Positions 21,484 to 30,640 of a stretch of 45,000 nt of DNA are shown in pieces. Position 1 is the stretch's first letter. Each line of letters starts with the position of its first letter. Position numbers and translations under genes: made by a program. Source of the DNA: Prorocentrum cordatum. Its lineage: Eukaryota; Sar; Dinophyceae; Prorocentrales; Prorocentraceae. The DNA is taken from the NCBI GenBank assembly GCA_963575745.1, contig CAUYUJ010003022.1:1-45000 (forward strand), written 5' to 3'. The notes beneath the pieces are model-generated. The model worked only from the letters and a program-made list of their open reading frames with translations, was not told the DNA's origin and searched no databases.

Positions 21484-21615
21484 CACCTGACGGATCTGAT
21501 CGACTCGAGTTCGACTCCAGTTCGACTCGACTTCGACTCAAGTTCGACTCAAGTCCGACCCAGGCTCGACTCAGGGTCGACTCGCATCCACTGACGGTCG
21601 ACGCAGTTTCGACAC
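21484..21615 (+). repeat. ~11-bp TTCGACTCAAG tandem repeat
   Basis: TTCGACTC followed by AAG, CAG or GAC, about ten diverged copies. Confidence 0.85.
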
Positions 21616-21716
21616 ACGAGTGGAGCGAGTGTATCCAGGAACGTCCCCAGGATGAGCATCCAAAGATGGCTTTCCTGGCCTCTGACCGTCTGTGGCCGTG
21701 CCCTCCTGGCCTGCGG

Positions 21717-21724
21717 ATCTATCC
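21717..21724. repeat. Left 8-bp target duplication of miniature TIR element
   Basis: ATCTATCC, identical to 21884-21891. Confidence 0.85.
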
Positions 21725-21883
21725 TTAAGTCGAGCCTGTCCCTCTACAGGGGGAAAATTCAAAATAGTAAAAAAACGGTCGTGGGATTATTTTTGCGGTA
21801 TTTTTGAATATTACTTGAATATTTTTTGAGTGTTTCTTATTTTTCATTCAAAATCCGACTGTAGGGGGACACGCCCGACCTAA
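21725..21883. mobile_element. Miniature TIR element (MITE), 159 bp
   Basis: Left end TTAAGTCGAGCCTGTCCCTC, right end inverted TTAGGTCGGGCGTGTCCCCC, with CTACAG at the same position in both. It is A+T-rich inside, non-coding, and has a perfect 8-bp target duplication. The ends match TIR elements 1 and 2, so one transposase family probably mobilised all three. Eight-base duplications fit hAT-like (and a few other) transposases. Confidence 0.88.
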
Positions 21884-21891
21884 ATCTATCC
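21884..21891. repeat. Right 8-bp target duplication of miniature TIR element
   Basis: ATCTATCC, perfect partner of 21717-21724. Confidence 0.85.
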
Positions 21892-22268
21892 AGCGCGTGG
21901 GTTGTCTGGAGGCTCCACGGCGGAGTTTAGCCACGTGTGCTCACTCGGCTTCCTGGGGCAGAAGCCCCAGGCCCCCCTGCGCTGGGACGCCAGAGCGTCT
22001 ACGTCCAGGAGGGGAAAATAGATCGGCACGGACACACACAGGCGTAGACCCCCTCGCGTTGTGAAAAAATCGCGACAGGAGGTTTCGGACTAGTTTCGGC
22101 CTTTGGGGGCCCTTGCCGGGCCTTAGGGCCGTCAGAAAAAGATTCAGGATGAAAAACCGGTCCCAGGGAACGTGTCTGGATCTGTGGGGGTCGCGTCATG
22201 AAAAAAATCATGACGTCGGGGGTCTGGGACAGACGGGGGAAAAGTAAACCAGCACCGACGCACACAGA
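21892..22268. repeat. Intronic sequence with a diverged direct repeat and a perfect hairpin
   Basis: About 22010-22050 and 22235-22275 are related (GGGGAAAA...CACACA.GCGTAGA). CGTCATGA (22194-22201) and TCATGACG (22208-22215) form a perfect stem with an A-rich loop. Confidence 0.65.
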
Positions 22269-22288
22269 CGTAGATTTCGGGGAGGATA

Positions 22289-22321
<33 letters not shown>

Positions 22322-22332
22322 AATATATATAT
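22269..22332. repeat. (TA)n microsatellite
   Basis: Near-pure TA dinucleotide run. Confidence 0.95.
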
Positions 22333-22489
22333 CGGAGTAGGCCGGAGGGGGGCCAAAACCGGTGCCATCATCCCCCATGGGCGCCCCCCCGAACCTCTGG
22401 GGGTTCACAGACCCCCCAGGACTGCCCCGGGCCGCTTCCAAATTGCCCACGGCAGGCCACGCGGGCCGTACAGATGGTCAAGTAAGCCT
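22333..22489. other. Intronic sequence before the 397-bp array
   Basis: Contains CCCCCCATGGGCG-like and GGCCACGCGGGCC motifs. No gene seen. Confidence 0.4.
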
Positions 22490-23595
22490 CAAGAGGCCCC
22501 GAAGACGCCCAAGAGCGCCCCAAGAGGGCCCGAGATGGCTTGAAGATGGCCGAAGAGGGTCCCAAGAGGGCCTTCAAGAGGCAAACATCGGCCCATTCCC
22601 TGCGTAAAACGTGCATTTTCAGCATACTCGCTGGCTTCGTCTTCTGAGTGCCCCAGACGCCCCCGCGGAGCCCCAACACAGCCCAAGAGAGACCCAATAG
22701 GGCCCCCGACGGCCCAAAAGCGTCGTCCCGTGGGGCTCACGGAGCCCCCCGAGACGGCCCAAGAAGCCCCAAAGCTGGCCCAGGAGGCCCCCAAGACGGC
22801 CTCAGGGAGGCCCAAGAGGGCCTCGTTCGAAATCATTTTCCCGGAAGCCTCTCCGGGAACATGGTTTCCGGGTTCCGAGGACGCCCAAGAGGCCCACAAG
22901 ACAGTCTCAGCGAGGCCCAAGAGGGCCCGAGATGGCTTGAAGATGGCCGAAGAGGGCCCTGAGAGGGCCTTCAAGAGGCAAACATCGGCCCATTCCCCGC
23001 GTAAAACGTACATTTTCAGCATACTCGCTTGCTTCGTCTTCAGAGTGCCCCAGACGCCCCCGCGGAGCCCCAACACAGCCCAAGAGAGACCCAAGAGGGC
23101 CCAAGACGGCCCAACAAGATCGTTCCGTGGGGCTCACCGAACCCCCCAAGACGGCCCAAGAGGCCCCGAAGCCGGCCCAGGAGGCCCCCAAGACGGCCTC
23201 AGGGAGGCCTAAGAGGGCCTCGTTCGACATCATGTTCCCCGAAGCCTCTGTAGGAACATGACTTCCGGGCTCACATGACGCCCAAGAGGCCCACAAGACA
23301 GCCTCAGCGAGGCCCCAGAGGGCCCGAGATGGCTTGAAGATGGCCGAAGAAGGCCCCAAGAGGGCCTTCAAGAGGCAAACATCGGCCCATTCCCCGCGTA
23401 AAACGTACATTTTCAGCATGCTCGCTGGCTTCGTCTTCACAGTGCCCCAGACGCCCCCGCGGAGCCCCAACACAGCCCAAGAGAGACCCAAGAGGGCCCA
23501 AGACGGCCCAAAAAGATCGTCCCGTGGGGCTCACCGAACCCCCCAAGACAGCCCAAGAGGCCCCGAAGCTGGCCCAGGAGGCCCCCAAGACGGGG
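22490..23595. repeat. 397-bp tandem repeat, almost three copies
   Basis: GAGATGGCTTGAAGATGGCC occurs at about 22532, 22929 and 23326, a period of 397. Units share GGCAAACATCGGCCCATTCC and TTTTCAGCATACTCGCTxGC. The whole is built from a shorter GCCCAAGAGG-like theme. The third copy is cut by the TCC array. The long stop-free frames on both strands are repeat artefacts. Confidence 0.93.
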
Positions 23596-24062
23596 CGGGC
23601 GCGGGCGACGCGGGCGTCGTCGAGCCGGCGGACCTCGTGGCCCCCACCTTCCTTGTCGATGGCGCTCTCCTCCTCCTCCTCCTCCTCCTTCTCCTCCTCC
23701 TCCCCCTCCACCTCCTCCTCCTCCTCCTCCTCCTCTTCCTCGTCCTCGTCCTCATCGTCATCGTCATCCTCCTCCTCCACCTCGTCCTCCTCCTCCTCCT
23801 CTTCTTCCTCGTCCTCCCTCTCCCCCCCTCGTCCTTTCATCATCGTCCTCCCATTGTCGTCCTCCCCCTCATCGGCCTCCATCATCGTCCTCCCATTGTC
23901 GTCCATCATCATCATCCTCCCCTCCTCCCCCTCCTCGTCCTCCTCCTCCCCCTCCTCCCCCTCCTCCCCCTCCTCGTCCTCCTGCTCCTCCTCCTTTTCT
24001 TTCTCCACATTCTCCTTACATCCTCTCTTCTTCCGCGTTCTCCTCGTCCCCTGTTTACTCCT
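23596..24062 (+). repeat. (TCC)n/(TCA)n degenerate trinucleotide array
   Basis: TCC-rich with TCG and TCA triplets, plus a duplicated unit ATCGTCCTCCCATTGTCGTC at 23841 and 23883. Confidence 0.93.
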
Positions 24063-24240
24063 CCTGCCTCCCCCTCCTTTCCCAAGATAACTGCAACGCA
24101 ATCCTTTTTTCCACTTTATGCTCCCCGCCTTCTCTGATCAAGGCAACTCGCCAGGGCAGAGTTGCTGGACGGGCTGGTGTGGATGCGCGGGGCTTGAAGA
24201 GGTCCTTGCGGGCTCAGACGGCATGCAAAAATCCGCCGCC
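24063..24240. other. Intronic unique sequence
   Basis: No feature recognised. Confidence 0.4.
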
Positions 24241-24945
24241 GCGCTTGTGCGGCATTGGTTTGTTCAGTGAACGTGGTTTAGGTCGCGGGTGGGTCGCGGG
24301 CTCTCCACCTCCACCTGGAAGGAATGCAAAAGCAGCCCGCCGCAGGCGCCAAAAAAATTGGTTTGTACACTGAACGTGGTTTGGGTCGCGGGTGGGCCGC
24401 GGGTTCTCCACCGGGAACGAATGCAAAAGATGCCCGCCGCAGGCGCCGAAAAATGTGGTTTGTACCCTGAACGTGGTCGCGGGTGGGCCGCGGGCTCTCC
24501 ACCTGAAACGAATGCAAAAGATGCCCGCCGCAGGCGCCGAAAAATGTGGTTTGTACCCTGAACGTGGTTTGGGTCGCGGGTTGGTCGCGAGTTGGTCACG
24601 GGGTGGGTCGCGGGCTCTCCACCTGGAAGGAATGCAAAAAAAGCCCGCCGCAGGCGCCGAAAATGGTGGTTTGTACCTTGAACGTGGTTTGGGTCGCGGG
24701 TGGGTCGCGGGTGGGGTGGGTCGCGGGTGGGTCGCGGGTGGGTCGCGGGTGGGTCGCGGGTGGGTCGCGCGGGGTGGGCCGCGGGCGGGTCGGGGTGGGT
24801 CGCGGGGTGGGTCGCGGGGTGGGTCGCGGGGTGGGTCGCGGGGTGGGTCGCGGGTGGGTCGCGGGTGGGTCGCGGGTGGGTCGCGGGGTGGGTCGCGGGG
24901 TGGGTCGCGGGTGGGTCGCGGGGCGGGTTGCGGGTGGGACGACGA
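24241..24945 (+). repeat. ~90-120-bp tandem repeat expanding into GGTGGGTCGC decamers
   Basis: GGTTTGT...GAACGTGGT and GAATGCAAAA...GCCGCAGGCGCC recur about five times (24257-24690). Each unit carries a few GGTCGCGGGT blocks. From 24700 those blocks alone expand into a long array. Both strands are open for hundreds of codons (as RPTRDPPATHP on minus) because of the repeat. Confidence 0.93.
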
Positions 24946-25299
24946 CAAACAACCACAAACAACAACGAAAATCCGCACCGCGGAATTCCACTTCAGCCAC
25001 GCACCCAGGGACAGTGAATGACCGTTCGGCCCCCTCATTCTGATTTCCCAGATAGCTTTCCGGGAACATGATTCCTTGGGCTTCCGCCCACCGCCCCAAC
25101 CATGTTTCCAATTGGCTTGCCGACAAAGCCAAAAGGCGCCCCCCGGTAAGCCCCCAGAGGCCCCCCTCTTAGAGAACCGAGCAAATTATGTTCCCGGAAA
25201 GCTTCCCAGGAACATGATTCTCTATCTCGGAGTAGGCCTGGGGGGGGGGGCGCTGCCTGTTCCCCCCATCGGTGCCCACCATGGGTTGCGGGGGGGGTC
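24946..25299. repeat. Intronic sequence with palindromic GTTCCCGGAAAGCTTCC motifs
   Basis: 25189-25218 is an imperfect palindrome: ATGTTCCCGGAAAGCTTCCC then AGGAACAT. Half-motifs lie at 25048-25072, 22843-22870 and 23232-23262. Confidence 0.7.
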
Positions 25300-26060
25300 C
25301 AGAGCTCCCGAGGCGGCCCGAGCCCGCCACGAAGCGGGCCACGACAGGCTAAGGGGGTCCCGAGAGGACCCAAGACGGTCCCACGAGGCCCCGAAGACGC
25401 CCAGGATGCCCTCAACACAGCCGACGAGGACTCCAACACGCTCCAGGACGGGTTCAAGAGGCTCCCCAACAGGGCCGTGGAAGGTAAGATTCACTCGGTT
25501 TCTGAGTGTTTTGGATTTTGACGTTCTCGTTTTTCCTGCTTTGCAGCGCCCACTCACGGCCTCGGAGGCCTTTCAGATCGCTGTAAGAAGGCCCACGAGG
25601 CCCCGACGAGGGCCCCAAAACGGCCCAGAATGTTCCCCAGACAGCCCCAGTGTGCCCCAAGAGCGCGCCAAGAGAAGGCCCAGAGGGGTCCCGAGGCGGC
25701 CCGGGCCCGCCCCGAAGCAGGCCACGACAGGCTAATGGAGGTCCCGAGAGGGCCCTAGACGGTCCAAGAGGCCCCGAAGACGCCCAAATTGCCATCAAGA
25801 CGGCCGACGAGGACTCGAACACGCTCCAGGACGGACTCAAGAGGCTCCCCAAGAGGGCCTTGGGAGACAAAATTCGCTCGTTCTCCGATGGTTTTTGAAG
25901 GATTTAGGCGTTCTCGCTTTCCCCGCTTCCCAGCGCTCCCTCACGGCCTTTCTCGGAGGCCCTTCTGATCGATCGCTCCAAGACGGGCCAGGAGGCCCCG
26001 AAGTGGGCCCCAAGACGGCCCAGGAGGCTCCCCAGACAACCCAACTGTGCCCCAAGAGCT
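25300..26060. repeat. ~380-bp tandem duplication
   Basis: CCGAGGCGGCCC at 25308 and 25692, and AGGCTCCCCAA at 25459 and 25839. Each copy holds a stretch resembling a short intron; in the first, GAAG|GTAAGATTC...TTTGCAG (25491-25546). The second copy has lost the GT. Confidence 0.88.
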
Positions 26061-26222
26061 CCCCCAGAGAGGGCCCAGAGGGGGACCGCCAACCGATCTT
26101 TCGAGGTCTCTGGCCCTAGAGGCCGCCTGCAGGCCCCCGGAGGCCACCAAGAGGCTCCCACGAAGCCCCGTGAGGCGCCCAAGAGGCCCCCAGGAAGCCC
26201 CAAGAGACCCCCAAGGGGCTCC
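26061..26222. other. GCCCAAGAGG-type intronic sequence
   Basis: Low-order AAGAGGCCCC-like motifs similar to 22.5-23.6 kb; no gene. Confidence 0.5.
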
Positions 26223-26434
26223 CAGGGAACGCCCAAGAGGCCCCCCAACACACCCCAAGAAATTATGTCCCCAGAAAACCTTCCGGGGACATGGTTCATC
26301 ATGGGCCCGAGAGTTCCCAGAGGCCCCCAAGGGGCCCGCAGGGAACGCCCAAGAGACCCCCCAACACACCCCAACAAACCATGTCCCCAGAAAGCCTTCC
26401 GGGGACATGGTTCATCATGGGCCCGCGAGTCTCG
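26223..26434. repeat. 115-bp direct duplication
   Basis: GGGAACGCCCAAGAG...CCTTCCGGGGACATGGTTCA occurs at 26226 and 26341. Confidence 0.9.
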
Positions 26435-26559
26435 CGAGGCTTCGAAGTACCATCATGCTACACGAGAGTTGTCTGGGAAGTTGATTGGGAACATGACTGA
26501 TCGCCTTCTCGCGGCCCTCCGCAGATCGTTTCGCACAAAGTTGCCTCAAGTGCCCTGTT

Positions 26560-26587
26560 GAATCGACGACGACGACGAAACGACGAA

Positions 26588-26629
<42 letters not shown>

Positions 26630-26630
26630 C

Positions 26631-26682
<52 letters not shown>

Positions 26683-26726
26683 CGCGCCCCAACAGGCGAC
26701 GACGACATTACGACGACGACGACATT

Positions 26727-26817
<91 letters not shown>

Positions 26818-26822
26818 CACGC
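26560..26822 (+). repeat. (GAC)n array
   Basis: Pure CGA/GAC blocks broken by two copies of GGCxCGCCCCAACAGG (26680, 26815). Confidence 0.96.
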
Positions 26823-27010
26823 CCCAACAGGCTCCACAAGACGCCCCAAACCTATGCTCCCAGGAGGCCTTCTGGGAACCCGATTCAGACGGCCTCCGCC
26901 CCACTACACAATCATTTTCCTCGAAGGCCTTTCGGAATGCAGATTGGCATGCGTGGACTGTGGTCCACTACTTCAGTGGAGCAGTGAATTTTTCAAGGCT
27001 TGGGGCCTGC
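26823..27010. other. Intronic unique sequence
   Basis: No coding or RNA feature recognised. Confidence 0.4.
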
Positions 27011-27051
27011 TAGAACCTGAGCGCGCGCGAAGCGCGCGCGCGATGGTTCTA
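27011..27051. repeat. Strong GC hairpin
   Basis: TAGAACC...GCGCGCGCG and CGCGCGCGC...GGTTCTA form a stem of about 17 pairs with a two-base loop. A TA run follows (27054-27078). Confidence 0.85.
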
Positions 27052-27228
27052 GTGTATATATATATATATACATATATAATGTATAGATTTATGGGATCAT
27101 ACCGGACATGGAGGCGAAGGCGAACATTTGGAGTTTCCGGAAGCGTATGGGGCTTCCTGGAATTTGCGCCTGTTCATTTGTGTCTCCCTGGGTGCTCTGA
27201 TGTGCACCGAGCTCCCTTGCCAGATTTT

Positions 27229-27473
27229 GGGTTGACCCAAAAGAGGATCCAGTGACACAGGGGGTGGTGCAATAGATTGGGCGCAATAGATTGGTGGGGT
27301 TGCAATACGTTTGGGGCGTGCATTACATTCTGGGGCGCAGATGTATTGCTGGATTTTCGCGTGCAATATGTTGGTCAATACAATTCTCCGCCGCAGTACA
27401 TTTGCAATACAATTGCCCAAAATCTATTGCCCCACCCCCTTGCCGCTGGACCCCTTTTTGGGTCGCCCAAGAG
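27229..27473 (+). mobile_element. Fold-back element B, copy 1
   Basis: Long terminal inverted repeats of about 55-60 bp. The left reads GACCCAAAAGAGG..CCAGTG.., then GGGGGTGGTGCAATAGATT. The right is its complement (AATCTATTGCCCCACCCCC, CTGGACCCCTTTTTGGGTC). The interior has TGCAATA-type motifs and TTTCGCGTGCAA. Non-coding. Confidence 0.85.
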
Positions 27474-28300
27474 ATTCCCTGGCCCCCTGGCCGACCCGGG
27501 CGACGCGTGGTGTGCACGCCGAGCCCCTCCGCCAGACGCTCCGCCGAGGGGCGAGTCGGGCGGGCAGCAGTCCTGCCCCGCCAGTCCTCGGCCCAGGATG
27601 GTCCCGGCAAGGGCCGGTGCAGGTGCACATCGGGAGCGAGACGATCACCGAGCGCGTTCCACTAGTCGCAGAGTGCCCGCTCGCCAACGTCCGAACAAAC
27701 ACATGTCCGCTTCGATGTAGCTTGTCGTAGATCCTCCGCGGGGGGGGGGGTCCAGGCCATTTGCGAGCAGTTCCTCTGCGAGTCGTGGGACGCGCTCGTC
27801 TAAAGGAGGACGTGCGAGTGCACGAAGCCACGCTGGTTTCGCGCGCGCGCGCTGCGCGAACAGTCGCGGCACGCGGCCGGCCTCGCGGACGAGGGGGGCC
27901 GTGTTCGGACACGTGGGGCTGGGGCGCAGGGGGCTCCTTGGCACGGTGGGTGTCCTCCGGTCGGTTGCCACGAATCGGCGGCGAGCGAGGGGGGGGGGGG
28001 GAGCGAGAAGGAGAAGGCCCTCTCAGAGGGCCGGCGGGACCTCTGAGCCTTCCGAGAAGGCTCGCCCCCTCCCCTGTCCGGACGTGGCGGTCTCGAGGTG
28101 CCAGCACCAGTTGCCGCGCAGAGGCTGGCTTCGCCCGTGGGGCTCGCCCGTCCGCGAGTGAGCCGCAGATGGCAGCGGTGCGCGAGCGATTGCCATCGAG
28201 AGGCGGTGGCAGTAAAGTGTGGCCCCCCCGGGGCTGACCGCCGAGTGAAGGAAGTGGGCCCTGGGGGAAGCGGGTCCTAGATCCCAAGGCTTTCCTCCGC
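27474..28300. other. Intronic sequence between inverted fold-back copies
   Basis: GC-rich. It contains a G10 run (27741-27750) and paired motifs GGCCCTCTCAGAGGGCC and CCTTCCGAGAAGG (28016-28062). Large open frames on the minus strand (to 28842) have no recognisable domain. Confidence 0.5.
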
Positions 28301-28606
28301 ATGACCCAGAAGGGGGCGCCAGCTGAGAGGGGGTGGTGCAATAGATTTGGGGCAATTGTGTTTCGAACGTCTTGCGCCAGAGAGCTGTATTGCACTGTAC
28401 TGCAACCAAAGTGTTGCACGCGAAAGCCCAGCAAAACATTTTCGCATTGGAATGTGCTGCGCACCCCAAATCTATTGCAACCCCGCAAAGCTATTGCACC
28501 CCCCTTGTCGCTGGACCCCCTTGTCGCTGGAAGCCCTTGTCGCAACCAGATTTCCCTTCTACTGCACCACCCCCTTGTCGCTGGACCCCCTTTTGGGTCA
28601 ACCAGA
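28301..28606 (-). mobile_element. Fold-back element B, copy 2 (opposite orientation)
   Basis: Its reverse complement aligns with 27229-27473 through GGGGTTGCAATA..TTTGGGG and TTTCGCGTGCAA. Terminal repeats as in copy 1 (GACCCAGAAGGGGG / CCCCCTTTTGGGTC). Near its right end CCCCCTTGTCGCTGGA is repeated three times. Confidence 0.85.
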
Positions 28607-28830
28607 TTTGCCCTCGTCGTCCCGAGCCGTCTTTTGACGGCCTCTGGGCCCGTGGAAGGCCCCAGAGGGGCCCGAAGTCGGCGAGGTCGCTCCAGAACCG
28701 CCTTCCTCCAGGACCCCCTTCCTCCTCCGCAGGGCCCTTTTCCTTCTCGCGAGCAGGAAGGGGGGAGGACGAGGAGAAGGAAACGAGGGGGGAGGAGTAG
28801 GAGGAGGAGGAGGAGGAGGACGAATACTAA
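28607..28830. repeat. Intronic sequence and (GAG)n array
   Basis: Unique to about 28750, then GAG/AGG array to 28828. Confidence 0.8.
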
Positions 28831-29455
28831 TAATAATAACATTACTATTCATAATATAAGAAGAATGAACATAACATTAATTTTTAAACTTAAGAACAAA
28901 CAGGATAAGCAAATGGGCAAGACGAGTATGAATAGTAATACGGTTCAGAAGAATAATCAGATGACTATTAGTGATATGCAGAAGAATAATAGTACGACGA
29001 ATGATAAGACTAATACGCATACTACGAATCATACGAATAGTTGTAACACCAGCCACGCTAATTGTATTATTCTTATTAGCAATGATGCGAACAGTATCAA
29101 TATTAGTACTATTGATCATACCAGCAATACCAATACCACTGATAATGGCTGCTCATAATAATTGTAAGACTAAGACTGATCGTACTTATATTACTGAGAC
29201 TAAAATTAATAACAATAGTAATACTAATGCTAATGCGAATAATGTTAATTATATTATGAATACTGGTAAGGCTAATGTTAATACTAATATTATTGTTCAT
29301 ACTCAATTATGATTAATAATATCATTATCAATGATACTCCGAATATTAATCACTGGAATAATACTACTACCAACAAACATATTATCTTTAACAAGACTAA
29401 GTCTAGGCAGACCAGGAATACCAACAATTTTGATATTGATAAGGAAACTAATAAG
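28831..29455. repeat. A+T-rich degenerate AAT/ATT trinucleotide tract
   Basis: Triplet-textured AATAATACTA-like sequence about 620 bp long, sharply different in base composition from both flanks. Stop-free frames (Asn/Thr or Ile-rich) come from the period. Confidence 0.85.
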
Positions 29456-29700
29456 AAGATGAGGAGGGGGAGCAGGAGGAGCAGGAGGAGGAAGAGGGGA
29501 GGAGGAGGAGGAGGAGGAGGAGGAGGAGGAGGAGGAGGAGGAGGAGGAGCGGGGAGCGAGGAGCGGGCAGCGAGGAGCGAGGAGCGAGGAGCGCGGAGCG
29601 AGGAACCAGGAGCGAGGAGCGAGGAGCGAGGAGCGTTGAGCGAGGAGCAAGGAGCGAGGAGTGAGGAGAAGGAATCGAGCGTGGACCAGGAGAAGCACGA
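29456..29700 (+). repeat. (GAG)n array and GAGCGAGGA heptamer/nonamer array
   Basis: GAG array 29456-29550, then GCGAGGA-type units to about 29670. Confidence 0.92.
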
Positions 29701-30120
29701 TGAGGACAAGGAGGGAAGGGCGGCCTCTGTGAGCTTTCTCTGTGGAGGCGGGGGCGGGGCCTCGTCCTCCAGGGAGGCTCCCTTGGCCACGGGCCACACG
29801 GCCAGCCTGAGGGCAGGGGCCACCAGAACGGAGCGTCCACAGGCTTCGGAGCAGTCAGTGTCGTCTGCTTCCGGCGGGCTGGCGGCCTGTCGGCCCCGCC
29901 TCCCGCCAGCGTCGGGCGGGGCTAGGACGAGGATAAATCCGTTCCAGAGCGTTCCGGAACGCTCTCAGAGCGTGTTGGAGCGCTCTGAGGAGTCCGCGGC
30001 GCCCGAGACATCCTCCAGAGCCGCCGGACCTCAGCGATTCTCGACCTATCCGTGCCCGATGTTATCCTCGTCCTGGCTTCGTCTTGCAGCCTCCCGCCGG
30101 CGCCCGCGCTGCCCGGCGAG
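29701..30120 (+). other. 3' end of ZIP intron 3 with nested palindromes
   Basis: GAGCGTTCCGGAACGCTC (29947-29964) is a perfect 18-bp palindrome; overlapping GAGCG/CGCTC motifs extend to 29990. It ends in CCCGGCGAG, the exon 4 acceptor. Confidence 0.6.
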
Positions 30121-30333
30121 GGCGTGGCGGTGGGGGTGGCCTTCAGCAAGCGGCTGGACGCGCAGTTCGGCATCTTCATGTCGCTGCTGCTGGCCGTCCA
30201 CAACGTGCCAGAGGGCCTCGCGGTGGCGCTGGTGCTGGTGCCCCGGGGGGTCTCCGCGCCCCTGGCGTCCCTGATCGCCATACTCACGAGCGTGCCGCAG
30301 CCGTTCATGGCGGTGGCCTCCTTCTTCTTTGTG
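30121..30333 (+). CDS. ZIP-family metal transporter, exon 4 (helices 4 to 6, HNxPEG motif)
   Basis: Encodes about 71 residues. It opens with GVAVGVAF, the rest of helix 4. LLLAVHNVPEGLAVALVLVP follows, with the H-N-x-P-E-G signature that binds metal in ZIP helix 5. Then comes PRGVS, and LTSVPQPFMAVASFFFVDP corresponds to the next helix. Plant At3g08650-like transporters share the HN.PEGLA...RGVS...TS.PQP.MAVPAF layout. The acceptor is GGCGAG|GGC (30120), phase 0. The donor is uncertain: GTG|GA (30334) keeps phase 0, but a GT at 30339 is also possible. A fold-back repeat begins about 80 bases downstream. The remaining C-terminal helices (G-F-A-x-G-x-M type) were not found before 45000, so the gene seems to continue to the right. 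Confidence 0.87.
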
Positions 30334-30411
30334 GACCCGTGGGGTTCGAGTAGGGGATCGACTACAGAGCTGATTCTACCCGCAAGGTGGATTTTTCCAG
30401 ACGAGTCTACT

Positions 30412-30640
30412 CGGAAACTGGAGCATAGACGTCACCAGTGGCGGGCTGTTCATCAATCCCAGGACTTTCTGAGGGTTGGGGACGACGTCGGGATGCTGTG
30501 GTGTATAGTTAAAAATCCCGTTATCCCGGGGAAGCAACGTAACATGTATACAACAGCATCCCGTATACACCAGGATCGGCTATCTTGTGCGAATTTCAGT
30601 GCGGGGCCAGAAATTGCGTCGGAGTATAGAGTTCGGCTTA
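30412..30640. mobile_element. Fold-back element A, copy 2, just after ZIP exon 4
   Basis: Relative of 16900-17090. Arms GGGATGCTGTGGTGTATA (30490-30507) and TATACAACAGCATCCC (30547-30562), followed by GTATACAC as in copy 1. Confidence 0.8.

Noticed and set aside
24214-25132. Pro/Arg/Asp/His-rich frames on the minus strand and Gly/Val/Arg frames on the plus strand
   Set aside because: Caused by GGTGGGTCGC decamer repeats and mirrored on the opposite strand.
27424-28842. 472-codon minus-strand frame
   Set aside because: GC-rich frame passing through a GAG array and two fold-back elements with no domain; chance opening.
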